Source: Streptomyces drozdowiczii (GTDB lineage Bacteria > Actinomycetota > Actinomycetes > Streptomycetales > Streptomycetaceae). Taken from it: a stretch of 64,000 bases of DNA. This document shows, in pieces, positions 10,651 to 19,284 of this stretch. The notes under the pieces are model-generated. The model saw only the letters and a list, made by a program, of their open reading frames with translations. It had not been told where the DNA came from and ran no database searches. A program made the position numbers and the translations under genes. Each line of letters begins with the position of its first letter. Position 1 is the stretch's first letter. The stretch lies in assembly GCF_026167665.1 (NCBI RefSeq), contig NZ_CP098740.1, positions 5,642,001-5,706,000 on the forward strand, in the 5' to 3' direction.

Positions 10651-11439
10651 ATGCTCTCGGCAAAGAACCTGTTCCAGGAGATCCTCGACAACGACGACTC
10701 GTTCCGGCTGTTCTGCTCCATCGCGGCCAGCGGCGAGTCCCAGGGCGGCTGGGAGAACGGCCGCATCGCGGCCCTCGTCCCCGCGAGCCAGCGCCCGCTG
10801 GCGCCCAAGATCGCCCGGCACGGGGCCGACGAGGACAAGCACGGCCGGATCTTCAACGCCCTGCTCAAGAAGCGCGGCCTGGCCCCCGGGCCCGTCCCCC
10901 CGGACACCGACTACACGATGCTCCTGGAGCGCCACGGCATCGGGCTCGCGCACGAGCAGCTGGGCCGCGACGAGCCCCTGACCGAGCGCGACATCATCAC
11001 GTACCTGGCCCACAGCCGGGTCACCGAGCAGCGCGCGTCCGAGCAGATGCAGCTGCTGAACAAGTACTTCGCGGACCACCCCGAGCTGGGGCGCGCGGTC
11101 CGGATGATCTCCAACGACGAGGACAACCACCTCGCGTACTGCCACGAGGAGCTGCTGCGCTTCGCGCGGGCCGGGCACGGCCGCACGATCCAGCGCATCC
11201 TGCGCGAGTGCGCGCTCGCCGAGATCAGGATCTACCGCGACGTCAGCCTCGCCGTCATGGACCACATGGGCCGGGTCCTCGGCTGGTCCCGGGCGAAGGC
11301 CGCCGTGCTCGCCGCGGGCATCCACGCCATGTACGCGTACGAACGCCTCGGCGGCTGGCGGCGCATGGTCAGCCTGGCACCGCCCGCCCGGCGCGACGCC
11401 CTCGGCGGCCCCGCGACGCCCGCGCCCGAGTTCGCCTGA
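10651..11439 (+). CDS. Ferritin-like-fold conserved protein
   Basis: A 262-residue, all-helical soluble protein starting MLSAKNLFQEILDNDDSF. Two separated acidic-histidine motifs, GADEDKHGRIF and SNDEDNHLAY, have the E-x-x-H pattern of ferritin-like di-iron carboxylate proteins, so a di-metal site is plausible. No function is established from the sequence. ATG 10651 is preferred: GGAGG at 10638-10642 is 8 bases upstream. GTG 10642 overlaps that site and is unlikely. The gene converges on corA with a 15-base gap. Confidence 0.85.
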   Translation: MLSAKNLFQEILDNDDSFRLFCSIAASGESQGGWENGRIAALVPASQRPLAPKIARHGADEDKHGRIFNALLKKRGLAPGPVPPDTDYTMLLERHGIGLAHEQLGRDEPLTERDIITYLAHSRVTEQRASEQMQLLNKYFADHPELGRAVRMISNDEDNHLAYCHEELLRFARAGHGRTIQRILRECALAEIRIYRDVSLAVMDHMGRVLGWSRAKAAVLAAGIHAMYAYERLGGWRRMVSLAPPARRDALGGPATPAPEFA

Positions 11440-11454
11440 GCCGCGCGGGGGCCG

Positions 11455-12450
11455 TCAGAGCCAGCCGCGCCGCTTGAACTGGCGGTACAGGCCCACGACC
11501 GCCCCCGCCATCAGCAGCAGCACCACCGGGTAGGAGCCGACCCACCGCAGCTCCGGCATGTGCTCGAAGTTCATCCCGTAGATCCCCGCGACCATCGTCG
11601 GCACGGCGGCCATCGCCGCCCAGGCGGAGATCTTGCGCATGTCGTCGTTCTGCCGCACCCCCATCTGCGCGAGATGCGCGGACAGGATGTCGGACAGCAG
11701 CCGGTCGAGACCCTCCACCTGCTCGTTGGCCCGGGTCAGATGGTCCTGCACGTCACGGAAGAACGGCTGCGCGTGCTCCTGCACGAACGGGACCCCGGCG
11801 CTCGCCAGCCGGGCCATCGGACCGGAGAGCGGGACGGTCGCCCGGCGGAATTCCAGCACCTGGCGCTTGAAGGTGTAGATGCGCGCCGCGGTGTTCTTGG
11901 AGTCGTCCGTACCGCTCGGCGCGAAGACCTGCGTCTCCAGCTCCTCCAGGTCGACCTGGAGCTCGCCCGCCACGTCTATGTAGTGGTCCACGATCGCGTC
12001 GCTCACCGCGTACAGGACCGCCGTCGGCCCGTGCTTCAGCACCTCAGGATCGGCCTCCAGGCGGCGGCGTACGGCCGCCAGCGGCGCGCCCTCGCCGTGC
12101 CGCACGGTCACGACGAACGAGTCGCCCATGAACACCATCAGCTCGTGCGTGGTGACCGCGTCGCTGTCGTGGTCGTACAGGACCGGTTTGATCACCGCGA
12201 ACAGCGAGTCGTCGTACACCTCCAGCTTCGGCCGCTGATGGGCGGAGAGGGCGTCCTCCACCGCCAACGGGTGCAGTCCGAACTCGCTGCTGACGAGGTC
12301 GAACTCCTTCTCCGTCGGTTCGTGCAGGCCGATCCAGAGGAACGCGTCGCCGGACTCCCGCGCCTCGGCGAGCGCGTCGGAGAAATCGGCGGGGCCCTCG
12401 GTCCGGCGTCCGTCGCGGTAGATGGCGCAGTCGACAATCACGGCGCGCAT
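11455..12450 (-). CDS. corA: CorA-type magnesium/cobalt transporter
   Basis: A 331-residue inner-membrane divalent-cation channel. The N-terminal two thirds form the cytoplasmic alpha/beta funnel (starts MRAVIVDCAIYRDGRR), followed by long helices. The C-terminus has two membrane segments flanking the selectivity loop YGMNFEHMPEL, containing the family-defining GMN, and ends basic (YRQFKRRGWL). The ATG at 12450 is preceded by AGGGAAG; a longer open frame upstream overlaps the divergent phosphatase promoter and is not used. Confidence 0.94.
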   Translation of the reverse strand: MRAVIVDCAIYRDGRRTEGPADFSDALAEARESGDAFLWIGLHEPTEKEFDLVSSEFGLHPLAVEDALSAHQRPKLEVYDDSLFAVIKPVLYDHDSDAVTTHELMVFMGDSFVVTVRHGEGAPLAAVRRRLEADPEVLKHGPTAVLYAVSDAIVDHYIDVAGELQVDLEELETQVFAPSGTDDSKNTAARIYTFKRQVLEFRRATVPLSGPMARLASAGVPFVQEHAQPFFRDVQDHLTRANEQVEGLDRLLSDILSAHLAQMGVRQNDDMRKISAWAAMAAVPTMVAGIYGMNFEHMPELRWVGSYPVVLLLMAGAVVGLYRQFKRRGWL

Positions 12451-12511
12451 TCTTCCCTGCTTCCGGCCCGGTATGCACCTTTGGCCCCGCGGGGAAACCG
12501 GGCGCCGCCCG

Positions 12512-12517
12512 TACGCT
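12512..12517 (+). promoter_or_regulatory. Candidate -10 element (TACGCT), leaderless
   Basis: TACGCT ends 7 bases before ATG 12525 and no ribosome site is present, suggesting transcription starts at or next to the start codon. Confidence 0.45.
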
Positions 12518-12524
12518 GGACGGC

Positions 12525-13223
12525 ATGCCCACCCTGATCCTCGTACGCCACGGACGCTCCACCGCCAACACCGCCGGGGTGCTCGCGGGCCGGACCCCCG
12601 GCGTCGCCCTCGACGAGCGCGGCGCCGCGCAGGCCGCCGCGCTCCCCGGCCGGCTGGCCGCACTGCCGCTCGCCGCCGCCGTCAGCAGCCCCCTGCAACG
12701 CTGCCGGGAGACCCTGGAACCCCTGCTGGCCGCCCGCCCGGACCTGCCGCTGCACATCGAGGACCGGATCAGCGAGTGCGACTACGGCGACTGGTCGGGC
12801 CGCAAGCTCGCCGAGCTGACCGACGAACCGCTGATGACCGTGGTCCAGCAGCACCCCTCCGCCGCCGCCTTCCCCGGCGGCGAGTCGATGCGCGCGATGC
12901 AGGCCCGCGCCGTCGACGCCGTACGGGAGTGGAACGCGCGGATCGAGGCGGAGCACGGCGAGAACGCCGCGTACGTCATGTGCTCGCACGGCGACATCAT
13001 CAAGTCCCTGGTCGCCGACGCGCTCGGCATGCACCTCGACCTCTTCCAGCGCGTCCACGCCGACCCCTGCTCGGTCACCGCGATCCGCTACACGAGGCTC
13101 CGGCCCTATCTGGTGCGCCTCGGAGACACCGGCGACCTCGCCGGACTCGCGCCGCGCGAACCGTCCCCGGACGCCGGTGCCGCCGGGGACGCGGCGGTAG
13201 GGGGCGGCGCTGGGGCACCGTGA
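12525..13223 (+). CDS. Histidine phosphatase family protein (phosphoglycerate-mutase-like, MSMEG_4193 type)
   Basis: A 232-residue cytoplasmic phosphatase of the branch 1 histidine phosphatase superfamily. The catalytic RHG is at residues 8-10 (LILVRHGRSTAN), the second arginine is in SSPLQRCRETLEP, and the second histidine is in VMCSHGDIIKS. The C-terminus is a Pro/Ala/Gly tail. It is the first gene of a group continuing with DUF3090, a kinase-like protein and mshC. An equivalent order exists in mycobacteria as far as I recall, which suggests a shared process. Substrate unknown. Confidence 0.9.
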   Translation: MPTLILVRHGRSTANTAGVLAGRTPGVALDERGAAQAAALPGRLAALPLAAAVSSPLQRCRETLEPLLAARPDLPLHIEDRISECDYGDWSGRKLAELTDEPLMTVVQQHPSAAAFPGGESMRAMQARAVDAVREWNARIEAEHGENAAYVMCSHGDIIKSLVADALGMHLDLFQRVHADPCSVTAIRYTRLRPYLVRLGDTGDLAGLAPREPSPDAGAAGDAAVGGGAGAP

Positions 13224-13316
13224 TCGCCGCGCGCAGTAGGGTGGACGCGCCGTAGAACGCTTTCCGAGGCTCCGGCCCATCCCCATCTGCCCGTCGACTC
13301 TCAAGGGAGACAGGAC

Positions 13317-13907
13317 GTGTCCCTTCAGGTGTTCCTCTACGACCCCCCGGACCGCTTCGTGGCCGGCACGGTCGGGCTGCCTGGACGCCGTACGTTCTTC
13401 CTGCAGGCATCCTCAGGCGGACGTGTCACCAGCGTGGCCCTGGAGAAGACCCAGGTCGCCGCGCTCGCCGAGCGCGTCGACGAACTGCTCGACGAGGTCG
13501 TACGCCGCACCGGCGGCAACTCGCCGGTGCCCGCGGTCGCCCCGACGGACGTCACGGACACCGCGCCGCTCGACGTCCCCGTCGAGGAGGAGTTCCGCGT
13601 CGGCACCATGGCGCTCGCCTGGGACGGCGAGGAGCAGCGCATGATCGTGGAGGCGCAGGCCCTGGTCGAGCTGGACGCCGACTCCGTCGAGGACCTGGCC
13701 GAGGCCGAGGAGCGGCTGCTCCAGGACGAGGAGAACGGCCCGCCGATGCTCCGCGTCCGGCTCACCGGCGCCCAGGCCCGCGCCTTCGCCAAGCGCGCCC
13801 TGGACGTGGTCAACGCCGGCCGCCCGCCCTGCCCGCTGTGCAGCCTGCCGCTCGACCCGGAAGGACACGTATGCCCGCGCCAGAACGGATACCGCCGGGG
13901 CGCCTGA
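13317..13907 (+). CDS. DUF3090 family protein
   Basis: A 196-residue protein of unknown function conserved in actinobacteria (recognised as DUF3090 by its start SLQVFLYDPPDRFVAGTVG and overall layout). The C-terminus carries CPLCSLPLDPEGHVCPRQNG, a CxxC plus Cys/His arrangement likely to bind zinc. The GTG start at 13317 is preceded by AGGGAGA 8 bases upstream. It overlaps the next gene by 37 bases in another frame, so the two are almost certainly co-transcribed and coupled. Confidence 0.9.
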   Translation: MSLQVFLYDPPDRFVAGTVGLPGRRTFFLQASSGGRVTSVALEKTQVAALAERVDELLDEVVRRTGGNSPVPAVAPTDVTDTAPLDVPVEEEFRVGTMALAWDGEEQRMIVEAQALVELDADSVEDLAEAEERLLQDEENGPPMLRVRLTGAQARAFAKRALDVVNAGRPPCPLCSLPLDPEGHVCPRQNGYRRGA

Positions 13908-14710
13908 CCGACGCGGAGCAGACCGCCCTGCTGGCCGAGGGCACGCTCACCGTTCTCGGACAGGTCCGCGGCGCCTCCAACGCGGTGCTGTACTGCTCCG
14001 TCGCCCACGAGGGCGAGGAGGCGTACTGCGTGTACAAGCCGGTGGCCGGCGAGCAGCCGCTCTGGGACTTCCCCGACGGCACCCTCGCCCAGCGCGAGGT
14101 GGCCGCCTACGAGGTCTCCGAGGCCATGGGCTGGGGGCTGATCCCGCCGACCGTGCTGCGGGACGGGCCGTACGGCCAGGGCATGTGCCAGCTGTGGATC
14201 GAGGCCGAGGAGCCGGGCGAGGACGAGCCCGGGCTGCTCGCGCTGGTCGAGGACGAGGAGCCCGGCGAGGGCTGGAAGGCCGTCGCGTTCGCCGAGGTGG
14301 GGGAGGGGAGGACCGCCCTGCTGGTGCACGCGGACGACCCCCGGCTGCGGCGGCTCGCCGTGCTGGACGCCGTCATCAACAACGGCGACCGCAAGGGCGG
14401 CCACCTGCTGCCCGCGCCCGGCGGCCGGCTCTACGGCATCGACCACGGGGTGACCTTCAACGCCGACGACAAGCTGCGCACCCTGCTCTGGGGCTGGGCG
14501 GGCGAGCCCCTGACCCCCGAGGCCGTCGAGGTCCTGGACCGGCTGGCCGCCGCCCTGGAGCCCGGGGCCCCGCTGGTCACCCGGCTGGCCGAACTCATCA
14601 CGGCGGCCGAGATCGAGGCCCTGCGGGCCCGGGTGGCCGGTCTGCGGGAGACCGGGCTGCACCGGGAGCCCAGCGGCGAGTGGCCCGCCATCCCCTGGCC
14701 GCCCGTCTGA
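13871..14710 (+). CDS. SCO1664-family protein, PI3/4-kinase-like fold
   Basis: A 279-residue protein of the actinobacterial SCO1664 family. Kinase-like landmarks can be read. A Lys in CVYKPVAGE could bind ATP, preceded by a glycine-containing strand (LGQVRGASNAVLYCS). NNGDRKGGHLL resembles a catalytic loop, and GIDHGVTF resembles the metal-binding Asp segment of PI3/4-kinase and HipA-like folds. Activity is inferred, not established. ATG 13871 has GGAAGG 7 bases upstream and starts inside DUF3090. It lies between a phosphatase and mshC. Confidence 0.85.
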   Translation: MPAPERIPPGRLTDAEQTALLAEGTLTVLGQVRGASNAVLYCSVAHEGEEAYCVYKPVAGEQPLWDFPDGTLAQREVAAYEVSEAMGWGLIPPTVLRDGPYGQGMCQLWIEAEEPGEDEPGLLALVEDEEPGEGWKAVAFAEVGEGRTALLVHADDPRLRRLAVLDAVINNGDRKGGHLLPAPGGRLYGIDHGVTFNADDKLRTLLWGWAGEPLTPEAVEVLDRLAAALEPGAPLVTRLAELITAAEIEALRARVAGLRETGLHREPSGEWPAIPWPPV

Positions 14711-14809
14711 CGGCCGGGTCCGCCCCGATGCACGCCGGGCGCGGCCGCGCAAGAGTGCCTCTTCGGTCAGGATCACCCCTCCGGTTCGTATCCGGAAGCC
14801 GCATCCGGT

Positions 14810-14815
14810 TACGCT
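14810..14815 (+). promoter_or_regulatory. Candidate -10 element (TACGCT) for mshC, leaderless
   Basis: TACGCT ends 6 bases before the mshC ATG, with TTCGTA 19 bases upstream as a weak -35. No ribosome site is visible. Confidence 0.45.
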
Positions 14816-14821
14816 CGTGGC

Positions 14822-16051
14822 ATGCATGCCTGGCCCGCTTCTGAGGTCCCCGCCCTGCCCGGCAAGGGCCGCGACCTTCGGATCCACGACACCGCGACCG
14901 GCGGACGGATCACCCTTGACCCCGGTCCCGTCGCCCGCATCTACGTCTGCGGCATCACGCCGTACGACGCGACCCACATGGGTCATGCGGCGACCTACAA
15001 CGCGTTCGACCTCGTGCAGCGCGTGTGGCTCGACACCAAGCGGCAGGTTCACTACGTCCAGAACGTGACGGACGTGGACGACCCGCTGCTGGAGCGGGCC
15101 GTGCGCGACGGACAGGACTGGACCGAGCTCGCGGAGCGCGAGACGGCCCTGTTCCGCGAGGACATGACCGCGCTCCGCATGCTCCCGCCGCGCCACTACA
15201 TCGGCGCCGTCGAGGCGATACCCGGCATCGTGCCGCTCGTCGAACGGCTCCGCGACGCGGGCGCCGCCTACGAGCTCGACGGCGACATCTACTTCTCCGT
15301 CGACACCGACCCGCACTTCGGCGAGGTGTCGAACCTCGACGCCGAGGCCATGCGCCTGCTCTCCGCCGAACGCGGCGGCGACCCGGAGCGCCCCGGCAAG
15401 AAGAACCCGCTCGACCCCATGCTCTGGATGGCCGCCCGCGAGGGCGAGCCCAGCTGGGACGGCGGCTCCCTCGGCGCCGGCCGGCCCGGCTGGCACATCG
15501 AGTGCGTGGCCATCGCCCTCGACCACCTCGGCATGGGCTTCGACGTCCAGGGCGGCGGCTCCGACCTGGCCTTCCCGCACCACGAGATGGGCGCCTCGCA
15601 CGCCCAGGTGCTGACCGGCGAGCACCCCTTCGCCCAGGCGTACGTGCACGCCGGCATGGTCGCCCTGGACGGCGAGAAGATGTCCAAGTCCAAGGGCAAC
15701 CTCGTCTTCGTCTCCGCGCTCCGCCGCGACGGTGTGGACCCGGCCGCGATCCGTCTGGCCCTCCTCGCCCACCACTACCGCTCCGACTGGGAGTGGACCG
15801 ACCAGGTGCTCGCCGACGCGGTGGCCCGGCTCGACCGCTGGCGCGCCGCCGTCTCCCGCCCCGATGGGGTGTCCGCCGACGCCCTGGTCGAGGAGGTCCG
15901 CGCGGCCCTCGCCGACGACCTGGATGCCCCGGCTGCGCTGGCCGCCGTGGACCGCTGGGCCGAGCGGCAGAGTGCCGAGGGCGGTACGGACGAGGGGGCG
16001 CCCGGCCTCGTCTCCCGTACCGTGGACGCCCTTCTCGGCGTGGCCCTGTAG
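14822..16051 (+). CDS. mshC: Cysteine--1-D-myo-inosityl 2-amino-2-deoxy-alpha-D-glucopyranoside ligase (mycothiol biosynthesis)
   Basis: A 409-residue ATP-dependent ligase that joins cysteine to GlcN-Ins, the third step of mycothiol synthesis in the cytoplasm. It is a cysteinyl-tRNA-synthetase homologue. [18 protein letters not shown] carries the zinc Cys and the HIGH-like motif, and [10 protein letters not shown] is the KMSKS motif. It lacks the tRNA anticodon-binding tail, and its length fits MshC rather than CysS (about 460). MshC is the best call also because the upstream genes are its usual actinobacterial neighbours. Confidence 0.95.
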   Translation: MHAWPASEVPALPGKGRDLRIHDTATGGRITLDPGPVARIYVCGITPYDATHMGHAATYNAFDLVQRVWLDTKRQVHYVQNVTDVDDPLLERAVRDGQDWTELAERETALFREDMTALRMLPPRHYIGAVEAIPGIVPLVERLRDAGAAYELDGDIYFSVDTDPHFGEVSNLDAEAMRLLSAERGGDPERPGKKNPLDPMLWMAAREGEPSWDGGSLGAGRPGWHIECVAIALDHLGMGFDVQGGGSDLAFPHHEMGASHAQVLTGEHPFAQAYVHAGMVALDGEKMSKSKGNLVFVSALRRDGVDPAAIRLALLAHHYRSDWEWTDQVLADAVARLDRWRAAVSRPDGVSADALVEEVRAALADDLDAPAALAAVDRWAERQSAEGGTDEGAPGLVSRTVDALLGVAL

Positions 16052-16089
16052 CTCTTTCTCGTAACTCTCCGTCGTAGCAGCCGACTTCA

Positions 16090-16133
16090 CCGGCCCCGGA
16101 CTTCTTCATGAAGTTCGGGGCCGGTTCCGTTTT
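16090..16133 (+). terminator. Terminator after mshC
   Basis: A 15-bp stem with one G-T wobble (16090-16104 with 16110-16124), TTCAT loop, followed by TTCCGTTTT. Confidence 0.88.
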
Positions 16134-16157
16134 GTCCATGGTCAAATGCTCGGTGCT

Positions 16158-16170
16158 GCGCTAAAAGCGC
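16158..16170. promoter_or_regulatory. Small inverted repeat just before the GH31 start
   Basis: GCGCT-AAA-AGCGC, a 5-3-5 inverted repeat 3 bases ahead of the ATG at 16174. It resembles LacI-family half-sites and may be an operator, but it is short. Confidence 0.3.
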
Positions 16171-16173
16171 TCT

Positions 16174-19100
16174 ATGCAATCATCAACGCGCATCAGATCG
16201 GCGGTAGTTGCAGCGCTGCTGGGACTCCTCGCCGCACTCACCGGACCGGGCGCCGCCCGCGCCGACGACACGGCGGAGCCCGCCGGGACGACGGTCGGGG
16301 ACCTCACCGGCTTCGCGGCCGACGGGGCCGTGTACCGCCTGACGGCGGGGGCGGCGAAGGCCCGGGTCAGCTTCGTCTCCGAGGAGACCTTCCGCATCGA
16401 ACTCGCCCCCGACGGCACCTTCGAGGACCCGGCCGGCGACGCCATCGTGCTCCCGCAGGGCACCCCGCCCCGCACCCGCTGGAAGGAGCGCGGCGACCGC
16501 TACGAGCTGTCCACCCGGAGCGTCACCCTCCGTGTCTACAAGTCGCCTCTGCGGTTCGCCCTGTACCGGGCCGACGGCAGCCGGGTCTGGTCCGAGGCCA
16601 AGGGGCTCAGCTGGGACGCCGAGCAGACCACCCAGACCCTGGCGCGCGGCGCCGACGAGCAGTTCTACGGCGCCGGCATGCAGAACGGCCGGGGCAACAC
16701 CTCGCACCGCGGCAAGACCGTCGAGGTGGGCGTCGACTACAACTGGGACGACGGCGGCCACCCCAACTCGGTGCCGTTCTACCTCTCGTCGGCCGGCTAC
16801 GGCGTCTTCCGCAACACCTTCGCGCCCGGCACCTACGCCTTCAACGACCCGGTGACCACCAGCGAGAAGGAGCGGCGCTTCGACGCGTACTACTTCGCCG
16901 GTGACAGCGCCAAGGACGTCATCGGCCAGTACACGCAGCTCACCGGGAAGCCCTTCCTGCCGCCCGTCTACGGCATGGAGATCGGTGACGCCGACTGCTA
17001 TCTGCACAACGCCAACCGGGGCGAGCGCCACACTCTGGACGCGCTGAAGGTCGCCGACGGCTACCTCGAGAACGACATGCCCAACGGCTGGATGCTCGTC
17101 AACGACGGCTACGGCTGCGGTTACGAGAATCTCGCCGAGACCGCGAAGGGCCTCCAGGACCGGGGCATGCAGGCCGGCCTCTGGACCGAGGACGGCATCG
17201 ACAAGCTGGCCGACCAGGTGAAGGCCGGGCAGCGCGTGGCCAAGCTGGACGTCGCCTGGGTGGGCGACGGCTACAAGTTCGCGCTCGACGGCTGCAAGGA
17301 CGCCTACGCGGGCATCGAGGCCAACAGCGACGCACGCGGCTTCACCTACGCCCCTGAGAGCTGGTCCGGCGCACAGCGCTGCGGCGTCCAGTGGTCCGGC
17401 GACCAGTACGGCACCTGGGACTACATCCGCTGGCAGATCCCGACCTACGCGGGCGCCACGATGTCCGGCCTCGCCTACACCACGGGCGACGTCGACGGCA
17501 TCTTCGGCGGCAGCGCCAAGACGTACACCCGCGACCTCCAGTGGAAGATGTTCCTGGGGACCACGATGACCATGGACGGCTGGGCGGCCAGCGACAAGCA
17601 GCCCTTCCGCTACGGCGAGCCGTACACCTCCATCAACCGCGACTACCTCAAGCTCAAGGAGTCGCTGCTGCCCTACCAGTACTCCTACGCCCACGAGGCG
17701 ACGAAGACCGGCGTCGGCATGGTCCGCCCGCTGGTCCTGGAGTACCCGGACGACCCGAAGGCCGCGACCGACGCCGCGAAGTACGAGTTCATGTCGGGCG
17801 AGGACTTCCTCGTCGCCCCGGTCTACCAGGACAGCACCGAGCGCGACGGCATCTACCTGCCGAAGGGCACCTGGACCGACTACTGGACCGGGCGCACCTA
17901 CCAGGGCCCCGTCACCCTCGACGACTACAGCGCCCCGCTCGACACCCTGCCGCTGTTCGTGAAGGCCGGGGCGAGCGTGCCGATGTGGCCGGGCATCCGC
18001 TCGTACACCGACCGCACCGCCTCCTCCCCGCTGGCCTGGGACATCTACCCGCAGGGCCGCTCCTCGTTCACGCTGTACGAGGACGACGGCGTCACCCGTG
18101 AGCACCGCGACGGCGCGTACGCCACCCAGACCGCCGACGTCCGCGCCCCCTCCCGGGGCTCGGGCGACGTGACCGTGGACATCGGCGCGAGCAAGGGCAC
18201 GTTCCAGGGCAAGCAGAGCAGCCGCCCGTACGAGTTCACCGTGCACACCGGCTCGGAGCCGAGCGCGGTCCAGCTGAAGGGCAAGCTGCCCCGGCTCAGC
18301 TCGGCCGCCGCGTACGCGAAGGCGAAGCAGGGCTGGTTCTACGACCGGGACGACCGGGGCGGCGTGGTGAAGATCAAGACCGCACCGCTGCCCACGGACC
18401 GGAAGTTCTCCGTGAAGCTCAAGCACACCAGCGCGGTCGGCGGCCGGAACGCCGCCGCCACGGCCTCCGTCACCGCCCCGCGCGGCCAGGAGACCGGCGC
18501 GGGCGCCCCGAGCACCGTCGCCGTCGACGTCACCGCGGGCAAGGCCGACGTCACGGACGCGTCCGTCACGCTCGACGTCCCGAAGGGCTGGCAGGCCACC
18601 CCCGCCGCGCCCGTGAAGCGGATACCGGCGGGCACCACCCGCCGCGTCGAGATCCGGGTCACCCCGGCGAAGGACGCCGAGGCGGGCGAGCAGCGGCTGA
18701 CCGCCCTCGCGCGGTACCGGGCGGCCGGCGAGTCCCGCACCGCCACCGAGCGGCTGGCGGTCTCCGTCATGCCGGCCCCGCCCACCGGTGAGACCTGGGC
18801 GAGCGACATGGAGTGGCTGACCGCGACCAACGGCTACGGCCCCGCCGAACGCGACCGCAGCAACGGCGAGTCGGGCGCGGCGGACGGGCACCCGCTCACG
18901 CTGGCCGGGAAGACGTACGAGAAGGGGATCGGCACCCACGCCGACTCCGACATCGAGGTCTACCTCGGCGGCAAGTGCTCCCGGTTCACCGCGGACGCCG
19001 GAATCGACGACGAGATCAACGGGTACGGCGAGGTCGCGTTCTCCGTGGAGGCCGACGGCAAGGTGCTGTGGACCTCGCCGAAGGTGACCGGGGCGTCGGA

Positions 19101-19224
19101 GACCGTACCGGTCGACGTGGCGCTCGACGGGGCGCGGCACGTACGCCTGAAGGTCACGGACACGAACGGGTCCAAGACCGGTGACCACGGCGACTGGGGC
19201 GCGGCGCGCTTCGTCTGCTCCTGA
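16174..19224 (+). CDS. Secreted glycoside hydrolase family 31 protein with NPCBM domain
   Basis: A 1016-residue exported alpha-glycosidase. Residues 1-31 form a signal peptide (basic start, hydrophobic core, cut near ARA-DD). The GH31 beta-sandwich and TIM barrel follow, with nucleophile Asp359 in AKLDVAWVG and acid/base Asp410 in WSGDQYGTWDYI. Next come a DUF5110-type beta domain, a NEW3-type domain (about 770-870) and a C-terminal NPCBM galactose-binding module (about 877-1016, GIGTHADSDIEVYLGG). NPCBM suggests galactose-containing substrates, so alpha-galactosidase is a reasonable guess alongside alpha-glucosidase or xylosidase. No ribosome site precedes the ATG. From memory, S. coelicolor has mshC next to parJ, so this gene is probably an insertion. 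Confidence 0.9.
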   Translation: MQSSTRIRSAVVAALLGLLAALTGPGAARADDTAEPAGTTVGDLTGFAADGAVYRLTAGAAKARVSFVSEETFRIELAPDGTFEDPAGDAIVLPQGTPPRTRWKERGDRYELSTRSVTLRVYKSPLRFALYRADGSRVWSEAKGLSWDAEQTTQTLARGADEQFYGAGMQNGRGNTSHRGKTVEVGVDYNWDDGGHPNSVPFYLSSAGYGVFRNTFAPGTYAFNDPVTTSEKERRFDAYYFAGDSAKDVIGQYTQLTGKPFLPPVYGMEIGDADCYLHNANRGERHTLDALKVADGYLENDMPNGWMLVNDGYGCGYENLAETAKGLQDRGMQAGLWTEDGIDKLADQVKAGQRVAKLDVAWVGDGYKFALDGCKDAYAGIEANSDARGFTYAPESWSGAQRCGVQWSGDQYGTWDYIRWQIPTYAGATMSGLAYTTGDVDGIFGGSAKTYTRDLQWKMFLGTTMTMDGWAASDKQPFRYGEPYTSINRDYLKLKESLLPYQYSYAHEATKTGVGMVRPLVLEYPDDPKAATDAAKYEFMSGEDFLVAPVYQDSTERDGIYLPKGTWTDYWTGRTYQGPVTLDDYSAPLDTLPLFVKAGASVPMWPGIRSYTDRTASSPLAWDIYPQGRSSFTLYEDDGVTREHRDGAYATQTADVRAPSRGSGDVTVDIGASKGTFQGKQSSRPYEFTVHTGSEPSAVQLKGKLPRLSSAAAYAKAKQGWFYDRDDRGGVVKIKTAPLPTDRKFSVKLKHTSAVGGRNAAATASVTAPRGQETGAGAPSTVAVDVTAGKADVTDASVTLDVPKGWQATPAAPVKRIPAGTTRRVEIRVTPAKDAEAGEQRLTALARYRAAGESRTATERLAVSVMPAPPTGETWASDMEWLTATNGYGPAERDRSNGESGAADGHPLTLAGKTYEKGIGTHADSDIEVYLGGKCSRFTADAGIDDEINGYGEVAFSVEADGKVLWTSPKVTGASETVPVDVALDGARHVRLKVTDTNGSKTGDHGDWGAARFVCS

Positions 19225-19243
19225 ATGACGGTCGCACAGCGCG

Positions 19244-19275
19244 GGAGCCGGGCGGGTTCGCACCCGCCCGGCTCC
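19244..19275. terminator. Bidirectional terminator between convergent genes
   Basis: Perfect 13-bp stem (19244-19256 with 19263-19275), 6-base loop, in the 60-base gap between the GH31 gene and the PAC2 gene. Confidence 0.8.
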
Positions 19276-19284
19276 GTGCCGCGC

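Noticed and set aside
14761..14821. Possible sigma-R promoter (GGAA...GTT) for mshC
   Set aside because: Spacing between GGAAG and GGTTA is too short for sigma-R; the TACGCT next to the start is a better fit.
16183..19263. Very long open frame on the strand opposite the GH31 gene (about 1026 codons)
   Set aside because: It mirrors the GC-rich third positions of the GH31 gene, has no domain, and overlaps a gene with intact catalytic motifs. Similar mirror frames lie opposite lacZ, metH, dop and the helicase.
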